Source of the DNA: Sphaerospermopsis sp. SIO1G1
Lineage (GTDB): Bacteria; Cyanobacteriota; Cyanobacteriia; Cyanobacteriales; Nostocaceae
Reading direction: 5' to 3'
Length of the DNA: 64,000 bases
Assembly: GCA_010672785.1 (NCBI GenBank)
Contig: JAAHFX010000002.1
Location: 387,493 to 451,492, forward strand
The notes below the pieces were generated by a model. That model saw nothing but the letters and a program-made list of their open reading frames with translations, searched no databases and had not been told where the DNA came from. Each line of letters opens with the position of its first letter. The first letter of the stretch is position 1. Shown here one piece after another: positions 1 to 8,225 of this stretch. The translations under genes and the position numbers were made by a program.

Positions 1-130
1 ATCCTGGTTAAGAGACTTAGACTATCATTGGAAAAGTGAAAATCCTCCTTATCTTGAAGAAATCAAAGCCATAGGTTTACTTGCTCTTTTGGAAGATATA
101 ACTACAGAGGATTTACAATTGTTATCATGA
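1..130 (+). CDS. 3' end of an unidentified gene (partial)
   Basis: An open reading frame enters from the left edge (codons in frame from base 2) and runs about 42 codons to a TGA at 128-130. The visible C-terminus ends in EDLQLLS and is acidic and leucine-rich. The stop overlaps the ATG of the next gene as ATGA, a typical sign of translational coupling. Since the next gene encodes a PIN-like protein this could be the antitoxin or partner of a two-gene module, but too little is visible to name a family; this pairing is inference from position only. Confidence 0.55.
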   Translation, partial: SWLRDLDYHWKSENPPYLEEIKAIGLLALLEDITTEDLQLLS

Positions 131-726
131 TTATTTATTTAGAAACCAACTCCATCATGTCAATTGCCAAAGGAAGAAATAAAGAATTAGCAGATTTTGT
201 TTATCAATCTTCAGATAAATACAAGTTTGTCATACCGAGTATTTGCTTGATGGAAACCCTCGTAGCAATAGAAAGAGAAGAGAAACGTAATCAAGCTTTT
301 TCTCAAACTATCCAAATAGAGATGAATGAAGGGAAGAGGAATAAGGAATTAGCAAATTCTGCATCTTTTGTTAATTATTTAGAACTTTGTTTGATTGATA
401 ATGGCAAATTACTACGTGATTTTAGAAATCGGTTTTTAAAAATCCTAGCATATTTGAAAAATCATGGTGAATTGATTGAACCCAGAATTGAAATGTTGGA
501 AAATACCTTAAATGCTCCTTTAATACCAGGTAAAAATCAAAACCGCGATGATTTTATTTTACAGGTGATATTAGCTCATGCTGAAAATAACTTAGCTATA
601 CCAAAAGTATTTTTTAGTGAAAACACTAAAGATTTTGCTAACACTAATATTCAACAAATATTCACCAGCTTAGGAATTAATTATTTTAGTAAAATTGCTA
701 ATTTACAGGGATGGTTATATCAGTAA
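127..726 (+). CDS. PIN-like domain protein (putative ribonuclease)
   Basis: 199 aa. The N-terminus (YLETNSIMSIA) resembles the first PIN-domain strand, where a catalytic Asp normally sits; here the position is Glu. Further PIN-like signatures are an acidic residue in PSICLMETLVAI (about residue 43), RDDFILQVILAHA (about 138-150) and the late strand KVFFSENTKDFAN (about 157-169, equivalent to the usual T-N-D-x-D-F). PIN domains are metal-dependent RNases, often toxins of VapBC-type pairs, but 199 aa is longer than the usual ~130-aa toxin and there is a central helical insertion. The gene overlaps the upstream partial frame by ATGA. Fold assignment is from motif reading; activity is not shown. 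Confidence 0.6.
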   Translation: MIIYLETNSIMSIAKGRNKELADFVYQSSDKYKFVIPSICLMETLVAIEREEKRNQAFSQTIQIEMNEGKRNKELANSASFVNYLELCLIDNGKLLRDFRNRFLKILAYLKNHGELIEPRIEMLENTLNAPLIPGKNQNRDDFILQVILAHAENNLAIPKVFFSENTKDFANTNIQQIFTSLGINYFSKIANLQGWLYQ

Positions 727-786
727 AATCATAATAAAATATAACAACCTAGCAAACCATAATCTTAATTTTTCTACTTTTCTTCC

Positions 787-811
787 TTTGCGTCTTTGCG
801 TCTTTGCGTGA
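787..811. repeat. Short tandem TTTGCGTC repeat
   Basis: Three near-perfect copies of an octamer TTTGCGTC lie between the PIN-like gene and gatB. A related CGCAGAGACGCAGAGGCGCAGAG string occurs at about 42258-42285. Low-complexity intergenic strings of this type are common in Nostocales; no function is evident. Confidence 0.5.
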
Positions 812-889
812 GACATAAAAATCTCCAAACCATAATTAGAACAAAACCGCTAAAATAGTACCCTACAGCAAAATCATCAACATAATAAT

Positions 890-2368
890 ATGACCACAGC
901 CACACCAGTTAAAACAGAATACGAAGCAATTATTGGTTTAGAAACCCATTGTCAACTTTCTACAAATACAAAAATATTCTCCAACAGTTCCACAGCCTTT
1001 GGAGCAGATCCTAATACCAACATTGATCCAGTATGTATGGGTTTACCAGGAGTTTTACCCGTACTTAACGCTAAAGTTTTAGAATATGCAGTCAAAGCAG
1101 GATTAGCATTAAATTGTCAAATCGCTCGATATAGTAAATTTGACCGAAAACAGTATTTTTATCCTGATTTACCCAAAAACTATCAAATATCTCAATATGA
1201 CTTACCCATAGCTGAACATGGTTGGTTAGAAATTGAAATGGTAGATGATGCAGGTAATCCCATCCGTAAACGCATAGGTATCACTCGTCTGCATATGGAA
1301 GAAGATGCAGGTAAACTTGTACACGCAGGTAGCGATCGCCTGGCAGGTTCTAGTTATTCCCTGGTAGACTACAACCGTGCAGGTGTACCCTTAGTAGAAA
1401 TAGTCTCAGAACCAGATTTGAGAACAGGCCAAGAAGCAGCAGAATATGCCCAAGAACTACGCCGGATTGTGCGTTATCTTGGTGTTAGTGATGGTAATAT
1501 GCAGGAAGGATCTTTACGTTGTGACGTGAATATTTCTGTCCGTCCAGTAGGACAAAAAGAATTTGGAACGAAGGTAGAAATCAAAAACATGAACTCCTTC
1601 AGTGCCATCCAAAAAGCGATAGACTATGAAATTGAACGTCAAATAGCTGCTGTGGAAGCAGGGGAAACAATCATTCAAGAAACCCGTCTTTGGGAAGAAG
1701 GTTCACAACGTACCAGCAGTATGCGAGTGAAAGAAGGTTCTAGTGATTACCGTTATTTTCCAGAACCTGATTTAGCACCGATAGAAGTTTCTGAACCTCA
1801 ACTAGAAAGTTGGAACAACGAACTCCCAGAATTACCCGCCCAAAAACGCCATCGTTACGAAACAGAATTAGGACTTTCTGCTTATGATACCAGAGTTTTA
1901 ACAGAAGACCGCCCAGTAACAGAATATTTTGAAAGTGCGATCGCTGTTGGTGCAAGTTCTAAAGCTGCTGCAAACTGGATCACTCAAGATATTGCTGCTT
2001 ATCTAAACAAGCAAAAACTCACCATCTCCGAAATTAAACTGTCACCAGAAAATCTTGCAGATGTAATCAGTCGCATTGAATCTGGTAAAATTAGTAACGC
2101 TCAAGCTAAAGAAAAATTAGTAGATTTACTCAATGGAACTGAACCAGAAAAAGCCTTTGCCGGTCAAGAATTAATCAACGATGAAGACACCTTAGCAGAA
2201 ATTATTGATGAAATTATCGCCGCAAATCCCAAACAAGTAGAACAATATCGTGGTGGTAAAACTAACCTCAAAGGTTTCTTTGTCGGACAAGTATTGAAAA
2301 AGACCAACAAACGTGCTAACCCCAAATTAACCAACGAATTAGTCGAGAAGAAACTCAACGCAGGTTAA
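890..2368 (+). CDS. gatB: Asp-tRNA(Asn)/Glu-tRNA(Gln) amidotransferase subunit B
   Basis: 492 aa, full length for GatB. With GatA and GatC it transamidates misacylated Glu-tRNA(Gln) and Asp-tRNA(Asn) in the cytoplasm, the route to Gln-tRNA in cyanobacteria. Recognisable family blocks: GLETHCQL near residue 17, MEEDAGKLVHAG in the kinase-like domain, DYNRAGVPLVEIVSEPDL, SDGNMQEGSLRCDVNISVRP and GTKVEIKNMNSF. The C-terminal ~140 residues form the helical YqeY-like tRNA-binding tail. ATG start at 890 gives the expected N-terminus (EYEAIIGLETH). It stands alone; gatA and gatC are not in the window. Confidence 0.97.
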   Translation: MTTATPVKTEYEAIIGLETHCQLSTNTKIFSNSSTAFGADPNTNIDPVCMGLPGVLPVLNAKVLEYAVKAGLALNCQIARYSKFDRKQYFYPDLPKNYQISQYDLPIAEHGWLEIEMVDDAGNPIRKRIGITRLHMEEDAGKLVHAGSDRLAGSSYSLVDYNRAGVPLVEIVSEPDLRTGQEAAEYAQELRRIVRYLGVSDGNMQEGSLRCDVNISVRPVGQKEFGTKVEIKNMNSFSAIQKAIDYEIERQIAAVEAGETIIQETRLWEEGSQRTSSMRVKEGSSDYRYFPEPDLAPIEVSEPQLESWNNELPELPAQKRHRYETELGLSAYDTRVLTEDRPVTEYFESAIAVGASSKAAANWITQDIAAYLNKQKLTISEIKLSPENLADVISRIESGKISNAQAKEKLVDLLNGTEPEKAFAGQELINDEDTLAEIIDEIIAANPKQVEQYRGGKTNLKGFFVGQVLKKTNKRANPKLTNELVEKKLNAG

Positions 2369-2418
2369 TCACTCCTCCAGCATTCAGTATCTAGTAATAG
2401 CTGAATGCTATTAATTTC

Positions 2419-2509
2419 AGGACTTACGTAAAACCTAGTTCAAATACTGTCGTTGCGACGAAAGGAAGCAATCTCAAACCCCAACATTTCGTAAAAATAC
2501 GTAAGTCCT
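2419..2509. repeat. MITE-like element, family A (AGGACTTACG ends)
   Basis: 91 bp bounded by AGGACTTACG at 2419 and its reverse complement CGTAAGTCCT ending at 2509. No coding capacity. The same ends bound elements at 15648-15773, 24931-25218, 39965-40131, 50331-50444 and 59679-59772. The interior of this copy contains an ATTGC/GCAAT-type segment related to the 15648 copy. Confidence 0.7.
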
Positions 2510-2559
2510 ATTTTTGTAAAATCATTTTCCCTGTTCCCTACCTAGTCTCCACAGATCAC

Positions 2560-2698
2560 TTTTTGCTGCAAACCCTAAATATATAATTTTCACCGAAAGT
2601 GCAAGGTTTTCAAGCACTGATCCTCAAATATCTTGCACTTTCTCAATTTAAAATCGCCTAAAATCCTCTACCTGTAAAGGTTTTAGATTTATTCAGCC
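2560..2698. repeat. Transposon-derived repeat, family B (partial)
   Basis: Contains GTGCAAGG-TTTTCAAGCACT, a TTGCACTTTCTCAATTT segment and a terminal ATTTATTCAG, the same order as in copies at 26735-26795, 26848-27038, 39870-39950 and 56676-56822. Right-end motif here is decayed (ATTCAGCCTGCCCTA instead of ATTCAGCAAACCCTAA). It reaches the stop codon of the NUDIX gene at 2693. Confidence 0.5.
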
Positions 2699-3256
2699 TG
2701 CCCTATTTGGCATCAAAAACGAGCGTGCTAAGAAAAAGCTAGTGATAGTTTTAGCATCTATAGGTTGTCCTTCTTGAATAGCTAATTCTAATTCTTCAGG
2801 AGTAAATAATACTATTTCAATATCTTCATCCTCATCCTGTGGAGGTGGTGTTTCCAGTTTTTCTAAATCTCTAGCCAAGAAAGCGTAGATAATTTCGTCA
2901 GAATAACCAGGTGCAAGAAAAAACTCCCCTAATTTATCCCATTTGTGAGCGCGGTAGCCTGTTTCTTCTTCGATTTCTCTTTGTACTGTATTCAGGGGAT
3001 CTTCATTCGGTTCTACAGTACCTGCGGGAAATTCTAACAATCTTCCTTGAACAGCAAAACGATATTGTCGTACCAGCACCAGTTTACCTTCATCTGTGAC
3101 AGGAAGTGCCAAAGCACCACCTGGATGTCGAATACATTCCCATTCACCTTCTGATTTGTTCGGTAAACGCAAGCGATTAACTTCAAAGTTAAATTTGCGG
3201 CCTCTATGAAATAAACGTTGTTTGAGTAGTTGTGGTAATTCTCTACCTAGTGGCAT
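2693..3256 (-). CDS. NUDIX hydrolase (ADP-ribose pyrophosphatase-like)
   Basis: 187 aa. Complete Nudix box from G79 to Y101: G79-x5-E85-x7-R93-E94-I-E-E97-E98-T-G100, which coordinates Mg2+ and hydrolyses a nucleoside diphosphate linked to another moiety. The preceding QYRFAVQGRLLEFPAG is typical of the ADP-ribose/NDP-sugar subgroup (NudF-like). It follows folK in the same direction with a ~130-bp gap, so they may be co-transcribed. Substrate is inferred from family resemblance. The acidic run PPPQDEDEDIEI near residue 138 is a loop typical of this subgroup. Confidence 0.88.
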   Translation of the reverse strand: MPLGRELPQLLKQRLFHRGRKFNFEVNRLRLPNKSEGEWECIRHPGGALALPVTDEGKLVLVRQYRFAVQGRLLEFPAGTVEPNEDPLNTVQREIEEETGYRAHKWDKLGEFFLAPGYSDEIIYAFLARDLEKLETPPPQDEDEDIEIVLFTPEELELAIQEGQPIDAKTITSFFLARSFLMPNRAG

Positions 3257-3389
3257 AGTTATGGTTTATTGTCTACAAAAATACAAAAAAATATACACAG
3301 TGTTGTTTATGACATCAGGGCTTTATTTCCCTTTATACGGAATTTTACATATAGTTATTAGTTATATTAATACTTGTATTACGTATCTG

Positions 3390-3884
3390 TTATCCTTCAA
3401 ATAAGTTTACATCAGAAGTGTCTATCTCTTGCAGTAAATTCTTAATTAATCTTCCTCGCAATGGTTCTTTCCAGTTACCTGCTATTTCTGCTAAGGGTAC
3501 TAACACAAAAGCTCGCTCATACATTCTAGGGTGGGGAATTTGGAGGTTTGGTTCATCTAAAATTGTTTGATCATATAACAACAAGTCTAAATCTATAGTT
3601 CTTGGTCCCCAATACTCCTTTCTGACACGACCTAATTTTTGCTCAATAGCTAACAACGTAGTTAATAACTCTTGGGGTGTCATCTGGACTTGTAATATGG
3701 CACAACCATTTAAGTAATCTGGTTGTGGTGGCCCAACTGCTTTAGTTTGATACCAACTAGATTTAGCTTCGACTAATATGGCTGGGTTTTGGTCTAATAT
3801 CTCTAGAGCAGTTTCTAGATTGGCTTGAGTATTACCCAAGTTACTACCTAAAGCAATGGCACTTCTAATCTTAGGTGGGGACAT
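3390..3884 (-). CDS. folK: 6-hydroxymethyl-7,8-dihydropterin pyrophosphokinase
   Basis: 164 aa, normal size for HPPK. It transfers pyrophosphate from ATP to 6-hydroxymethyl-dihydropterin in folate synthesis. Signatures: AIALGSNLGN at the N-terminus, WYQTKAVGPPQPDYLNG, GPRTIDLDLLLYD (ATP/Mg-binding, with the two conserved Asp) and IPHPRMYERAFVLVPLAEI. The ATG at 3884 is only 9 bp from the stop of the recombinase gene on the same strand, and no clear Shine-Dalgarno is visible in that gap (TTGACCATTTTAT), suggesting that the insertion replaced the native upstream region and that folK now depends on read-through or a fortuitous promoter. Confidence 0.95.
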   Translation of the reverse strand: MSPPKIRSAIALGSNLGNTQANLETALEILDQNPAILVEAKSSWYQTKAVGPPQPDYLNGCAILQVQMTPQELLTTLLAIEQKLGRVRKEYWGPRTIDLDLLLYDQTILDEPNLQIPHPRMYERAFVLVPLAEIAGNWKEPLRGRLIKNLLQEIDTSDVNLFEG

Positions 3885-3893
3885 ATAAAATGG

Positions 3894-4481
3894 TCAACAT
3901 AAGTTTTTCGGTTTACAGTCTTTACATTCTGTGTGTAAACAATTCATAATACATTCGGTTTTTCTTTTCTTGTGACGTAAGCCATAAATTTTTCCACAAA
4001 AGCTAGTAACAATAGAAACAAAATCTGGTATTATATCCTCTGTTTCTTCTTCTGCTAGATTGACGACTTCAATATCTTTGCCCTGTTTATTTAGTAGGAC
4101 TTTTAAGTAGTTAAACCCTACTCTAGTTAATCTATCTTGGTGTTCTACTACTATGAGGCGATAGTTATCTTGATTGAGTAGTTTGGTTAATTGTTTACGA
4201 TTATCATTGACACCACTTCCTATTTCTTTGACTATTGATGTGATTTGATAACCCCTAGCTTCACAATATTGTTTGAGTCTTTCTGCTTGACTATCTAATT
4301 TGAATCTTTCCTCAGTACTGGAAACACGAGCATATATAACTACACCATCAACTGGTTTATTGGTGTCAACGATGACAGTGCCTGTAGGCAATTGAGTGGC
4401 TTTCAGTTCCCCCCTTTTCCACATCCTCCAGGCTGTTTGGTAACTTATTCCTTGTGATTTAGCATAAACTGATAATTTCAT
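3894..4481 (-). CDS. IS607-type serine recombinase TnpA, orphan
   Basis: 195 aa. N-terminal MerR-like helix-turn-helix (residues 1-45, GISYQTAWRMWKRGEL) followed by a small serine-recombinase catalytic domain: YARVSS with nucleophile S54, then EIGSGVNDNRKQLTKLL, VVEHQDRLTRVGF. This HTH-before-catalytic-domain order is diagnostic of IS607 transposases. No tnpB reading frame lies downstream: the stop is followed after 9 bp by folK. The C-terminus carries an extra Cys-rich tail (CLHTECKDCKPKNLC, four Cys) beyond the usual end. Either a solo mobile recombinase or a decayed IS607 that lost tnpB. Confidence 0.85.
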   Translation of the reverse strand: MKLSVYAKSQGISYQTAWRMWKRGELKATQLPTGTVIVDTNKPVDGVVIYARVSSTEERFKLDSQAERLKQYCEARGYQITSIVKEIGSGVNDNRKQLTKLLNQDNYRLIVVEHQDRLTRVGFNYLKVLLNKQGKDIEVVNLAEEETEDIIPDFVSIVTSFCGKIYGLRHKKRKTECIMNCLHTECKDCKPKNLC

Positions 4482-4726
4482 TAGTACATAATATCATGGA
4501 TGACTATACATGATTATATTTAATATATTTGATTATATTTTAACCATAAGTCCAAAATATAGTCTGTCATTTTTGGCATTTACGCCTATGCCATTTCATG
4601 ATAGATTCTAAATTGGTGGAAAAAACATCAATGATGCACACAAGCTAACCACATAACTATGTGTGTAATTAATGTATTAGTTCTTATCTTTGGACTAATC
4701 CAAACATCTAAGTAAGTAGCTCTGAT

Positions 4727-4732
4727 AAGGAG
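4727..4732 (+). promoter_or_regulatory. Shine-Dalgarno that supports a TTG start
   Basis: AAGGAG lies 9 bp before TTG at 4742, the first codon of the PBP frame. No in-frame ATG near it would preserve the N-terminal repeat region, so TTG is the preferred start. Confidence 0.6.
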
Positions 4733-4741
4733 AAACTGCTC

Positions 4742-7267
4742 TTGCCTACAGAAAATCATCACAAAACAGAAGAGTCGAAAAATGACAACTTCCCATCCAA
4801 AAAATTGGTGAAGGCAAGACGTTTATGGCATCAGTTGAAAACTGTTTCATCCGGAGTCTGGACTAAGTTAAGTGTAAACGATAAACAGTTAGAACGTCTG
4901 AAAACTGTTTCCTCCAAAGTCCGGACTAAATTAAGTGTAAATGATAAACAGTTAGAACGTCTGAAAACTGTTTCCTCCGTAGTTTGGACTAGTATTAGTA
5001 TAAACGGTAAACCCTTTTATCGTCACCGTTGGTTTTTGACAGGTGTGGGTTTTAGTGTTGGTTTGAGCAGTGGCATAGCAGGAATAGACTATGGTATCAC
5101 CCAGGTTGAGACTTCTTTGCCAGATAAGTCAGAGCTAAATGCAATTGTACGAAAACAAACTCTGACAATCAAAGCAGCTGATGGTACTGTTCTCCAACAG
5201 CAAGGAGAAGTCACCAGAGAACACATCAAGTTAGACGAAATCCCAGATCAACTCAAAAAAGCATTTATAGCCTCAGAAGATCGCCGATTTGAACAGCACC
5301 AAGGGGTAGACTCTCAAGGTATTTTCAGAGCATTTGTCACCAACTTGCGATCGCAAGATGTAGTAGAAGGTGGTAGCACCATCACCCAACAAGTAGCCAG
5401 AATTCTGTTCCTCAGTCAAGAAAAAACTGTGTGGCGGAAACTCAAAGAAATGCGTTTAGCTCAGAAAATGGAAGAGAAACTGAGTAAGCGAGAGATTTTA
5501 GAGCGTTATATGAATTTAGTGTATTTAGGTTCTGGTGCTTACGGTGTGGGAGATGCGGCTTGGATTTACTTTAGTAAATCAGTGGAAGAACTGACTTTAT
5601 CAGAAATGGCCACCATTGCTGGGTTAGCTCCAGCACCTAATTTATACGCCCCAGATAAAAATTTAAACCTAGCCAAAGACAGAAGAAATACAGTCTTAAA
5701 AATCATGCAAGAAGAAGGCATGATTACATCCGAGCAAAAGCAACAAGCAATTAATGAACCCCTAGCAGTTAACAAAAACTTACCCAGAAGATTAGAAATT
5801 AAACATCCCTATTTTACAACCTACATTCAGCAGGAATTACCAAAATATGTCTCTGCTGATGTGTTAGCAGCAGGGGGTTTAGTAGTAGAAACAACCCTAA
5901 ATACAACTTGGCAAGAAGCCGCAGAAGCAGCAGTTGCTAAAACCCTCAAAAATAAAGGCCGTTGGCAAAACTTCAAACAAGCCGCCTTAGTGGCAATTAA
6001 CCCCGAAAATGGGGAAGTCAAAGCAATGGTAGGGGGTAAAGATTTTAGTAAAAACCAGTTCAACCGTGCTACTCAAGCCCAACGACAACCAGGCTCTACA
6101 TTTAAAGGTTTTGTCTATGCAGCCGCGATCGCCACAGGCAAAGATCCCTATGATCGTTATCTCGATGCACCTTTGATAGTAGATGGTTATGAACCTAAAA
6201 ACTACAGCGAAAAATTTTATGGTTGGATGAATATGAGGGATGCCCTCACCCGTTCTATTAACACAGTTGCTGTGAAAATATTAATAGATGTGGGATATCA
6301 ACCAACTATTAAATTGGCTCAAAACATGGGGATTAAATCCCAACTCAAACCTACCTACTCTTTGGCTTTGGGTTCTAATGAGGTAAATCTCCTTGAATTA
6401 ACTAGTGCCTATGGTTCTTTCGCTACTAAGGGGTTACATACAGAGCCACATGGTATACGCCGTATCCTCAACCGTCAAGGAAATGTGATTTGGTCAGCTA
6501 ATTTTGGCTCTGAACGGGTTTTAGACGCTAATAGTGCCGCAATCACAACTTGGATGCTCCGTAATGTAGTCAGGAATGGGACAGCAGGTGCTGCTCAGTT
6601 GAACGATAGACAAGTAGCAGGAAAAACCGGCACTTCTGATGAATCCCGTGATTTATGGTTTATTGGTTATATTCCCCAAGTTGTCGCTGGGGTGTGGTTA
6701 GGTAATGATGATAACCGTCCTACATGGGGTAGCAGCACCAGCGCTGCCTATGCTTGGCGAGAATTTATGAGAAAAGCAGTGAAGGACGTACCTGTAGAAA
6801 GATTCCCGTCACTGCCCAAATTGAGCGCTCACAAAGGATCAATTAAGGCTGAACCAATCAAACCACGAAAAATTGTTAGGCGTTCAGTTCCTACTGCTAG
6901 TAGTAATCAAAGTTCTGAAGAAACATCTACTGGAACTAGACGCAGACGTAGACGCAGACGTAGACGTAGAACAACTTCTACTCAAAGGAGAGCAACTTCC
7001 ACTCAAAGACGATCAACTTCCACTCGAAGACGATCAACTTCTACTCGAAGACGATCAACTTCTACTCGAAGACGATCAACTTCTACTCGAAGACGAAGAA
7101 GGAGTTCCCAAAGACGACAAGTAACTCCCACCAGAAGAAGACGTTCTAGTACTCAGCGGAGATCTACTGGTACTACCCGTCGTCGGTCTTCTCCTCAAAG
7201 AAGAACTCCATCAAGATCCACTACTCCCAAACCTTCTTGGAGAGAAAGATTAAAACCTGATTCATAG
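4742..7267 (+). CDS. Class A penicillin-binding protein with Arg/Ser/Thr-rich repeat tail
   Basis: 841 aa. A bifunctional peptidoglycan synthase (PBP1A family). Order: N-terminal cytoplasmic region with three repeats of ~20 residues (each RLKTVSS...TKLSVNDKQ-like, about 29-90); one membrane segment (about 97-115); GT51 glycosyltransferase with catalytic Glu in SEDRRF (E179), GGSTITQQ (211-217) and EILERYMNLVYLG; transpeptidase with SxxK nucleophile S452 (STFK), SxN at S505 (SIN) and KTG at 628-630. After residue ~708 the family homology ends and a ~130-aa tail begins: a run of 11 Arg, then STSTRRR-type repeats up to the C-terminus. That tail should be periplasmic and strongly cationic. TTG start chosen because of the AAGGAG 9 bp upstream. 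Confidence 0.93.
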   Translation: MPTENHHKTEESKNDNFPSKKLVKARRLWHQLKTVSSGVWTKLSVNDKQLERLKTVSSKVRTKLSVNDKQLERLKTVSSVVWTSISINGKPFYRHRWFLTGVGFSVGLSSGIAGIDYGITQVETSLPDKSELNAIVRKQTLTIKAADGTVLQQQGEVTREHIKLDEIPDQLKKAFIASEDRRFEQHQGVDSQGIFRAFVTNLRSQDVVEGGSTITQQVARILFLSQEKTVWRKLKEMRLAQKMEEKLSKREILERYMNLVYLGSGAYGVGDAAWIYFSKSVEELTLSEMATIAGLAPAPNLYAPDKNLNLAKDRRNTVLKIMQEEGMITSEQKQQAINEPLAVNKNLPRRLEIKHPYFTTYIQQELPKYVSADVLAAGGLVVETTLNTTWQEAAEAAVAKTLKNKGRWQNFKQAALVAINPENGEVKAMVGGKDFSKNQFNRATQAQRQPGSTFKGFVYAAAIATGKDPYDRYLDAPLIVDGYEPKNYSEKFYGWMNMRDALTRSINTVAVKILIDVGYQPTIKLAQNMGIKSQLKPTYSLALGSNEVNLLELTSAYGSFATKGLHTEPHGIRRILNRQGNVIWSANFGSERVLDANSAAITTWMLRNVVRNGTAGAAQLNDRQVAGKTGTSDESRDLWFIGYIPQVVAGVWLGNDDNRPTWGSSTSAAYAWREFMRKAVKDVPVERFPSLPKLSAHKGSIKAEPIKPRKIVRRSVPTASSNQSSEETSTGTRRRRRRRRRRRTTSTQRRATSTQRRSTSTRRRSTSTRRRSTSTRRRSTSTRRRRRSSQRRQVTPTRRRRSSTQRRSTGTTRRRSSPQRRTPSRSTTPKPSWRERLKPDS
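6932..7215 (+). repeat. In-gene repeats encoding the (ST)STRRR tail
   Basis: Within the PBP gene, tandem 18-bp units (CGATCAACTTCTACTCGAAG type, coding S-T-S-T-R-R-R) repeat at least five times between about 7010 and 7095, preceded by a run of arginine codons (CGT/AGA/CGC mixed). Mixed synonymous codons in the Arg run suggest protein-level selection, while the near-identical 18-mers suggest recent slippage. Confidence 0.8.
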
Positions 7268-7348
7268 AAAATTTCAACTTACTAACTCTCTGAAGAGGAG
7301 ATGAGTGGGTGAGGGGATGAGGGGGTGAGGGGGTGAAAGTTCTTTACT

Positions 7349-7384
7349 ATTCCCAGTCACCAATTACCAATCACCAATCACTTT
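7349..7384. repeat. STRR array, CAATCAC heptad
   Basis: TCACCAATTACCAATCACCAATCAC, the complement of the GTGATTG heptad that forms much longer arrays at 30372, 34006 and 56341. Confidence 0.6.
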
Positions 7385-7477
7385 TTGAGAAAATATTCCT
7401 TCTTTTTGAGGAATGTATATGGTATGTTCGTTTTATACTTTGTTAAGAAGTGTGAATTTTCATAGGACGAGATACAT

Positions 7478-7663
7478 ATGTACTTATTACTGGAAACAGC
7501 TGCTGCTGGTAATCAATTCCCTCTAGCCTTCACTCTGGTATATGTAGTTGGTTTTATTGCAGCTGTCGTCATTGGTTCAATTGCTTGGTACAACTCAAAA
7601 CGCCCCGCAGGTTGGGAAAGTAAAGATCGTCCTGACTATATCCCCAAAGTTGATAAAGAATAA
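7478..7663 (+). CDS. psb35: Psb35-like photosystem II assembly protein (single-TM)
   Basis: 61 aa with one transmembrane helix (about 15-40: FTLVYVVGFIAAVVIGSIAW) followed by a polar tail (YNSKRPAGWESKDRPDYIPKVDKE). From memory the size, TM position and C-terminal tail fit the cyanobacterial Psb35 family (Synechocystis Ssl2148), which associates with the CP47 module during photosystem II assembly; I could not align it. ATG at 7478 is preceded by AGGACGAG at a good distance, and a TATACT -10-like hexamer lies at 7434-7439. The well-formed RBS and clean spacing argue that this small frame is real. Acts in the thylakoid membrane if the assignment holds. Confidence 0.7.
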   Translation: MYLLLETAAAGNQFPLAFTLVYVVGFIAAVVIGSIAWYNSKRPAGWESKDRPDYIPKVDKE

Positions 7664-7705
7664 ACAGTGAATAGTGAACAGTAAACAGTAGGCAATAATA
7701 ACTGG

Positions 7706-7742
7706 TAACTAATAACTGATAACTGATAACTGATAACTGATC
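7706..7742. repeat. STRR array, TAACTGA heptad
   Basis: About five copies of TAACTGA in the gap between the psb35-like gene and the convergent TerB-like gene; same heptad (complement TTATCAG) as at 24838, 27052, 30455 and 35434. Confidence 0.7.
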
Positions 7743-7748
7743 ATTGAA

Positions 7749-8168
7749 CTAACTCTGTACGTCTACCCAACGGCGATATAGTTTTTGAATTTGTTTCAGT
7801 AGAGGAGTATGTGCAGGTTGAGTCTCATGAGATTTACTCCACTCCTCTATTGTTGTTAGTAGTTTCGCCTCTTCAGTTGCTACATCACCATCACTATAAA
7901 TTAATCCACTGATCGCTTCAATCAAAGTTTCACAATCTTCTAAGGTTGGGCGATCGCCCAAATACTCTTTTACCCATTCATAACATTGATTTGGTTTGAC
8001 TGGTACTAATTCATACAGCCAAGGCTTAATTTCTGGATCATTAGCTAAACCTTTAGCTTGAGCTATTTCTCGCAGATATTGTCTTTCCTCTGGCTGGATT
8101 CTACCATCAATCCAAGCTGCTCCAATCAAGATTTTAACTAGATTTTTTACATCAGAATTGCTAACCAT
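7749..8168 (-). CDS. TerB-like (tellurite-resistance/co-chaperone-like) protein
   Basis: 139 aa, all-helical. Repeated motif KILIGAAWIDGRIQPEERQYL and later LIYSDGDVATEEAKLL, the D-G-x-(I/V)-x-x-E-E pattern of TerB/DjlA-N type domains, which bind metal through these acidic pairs. The name comes from plasmid tellurite-resistance loci; in cyanobacteria the role is unknown and no other ter genes are here. It follows rsmB on the same strand with a 57-bp gap. Start ATG at 8168 has GAGGAG-like purines just upstream. Confidence 0.75.
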   Translation of the reverse strand: MVSNSDVKNLVKILIGAAWIDGRIQPEERQYLREIAQAKGLANDPEIKPWLYELVPVKPNQCYEWVKEYLGDRPTLEDCETLIEAISGLIYSDGDVATEEAKLLTTIEEWSKSHETQPAHTPLLKQIQKLYRRWVDVQS

Positions 8169-8225
8169 TACTGCCTCCTCAAGTAGATTCAGGCGTTGAT
8201 TAAATGGTACAATGGTAAGTAGTAT

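Noticed and set aside
6873..7124. 83-codon frame within the PBP tail (+)
   Set aside because: Shifted frame of the Arg-rich repeat region, giving acidic LLLEDDQ repeats; a mirror of low-complexity DNA.
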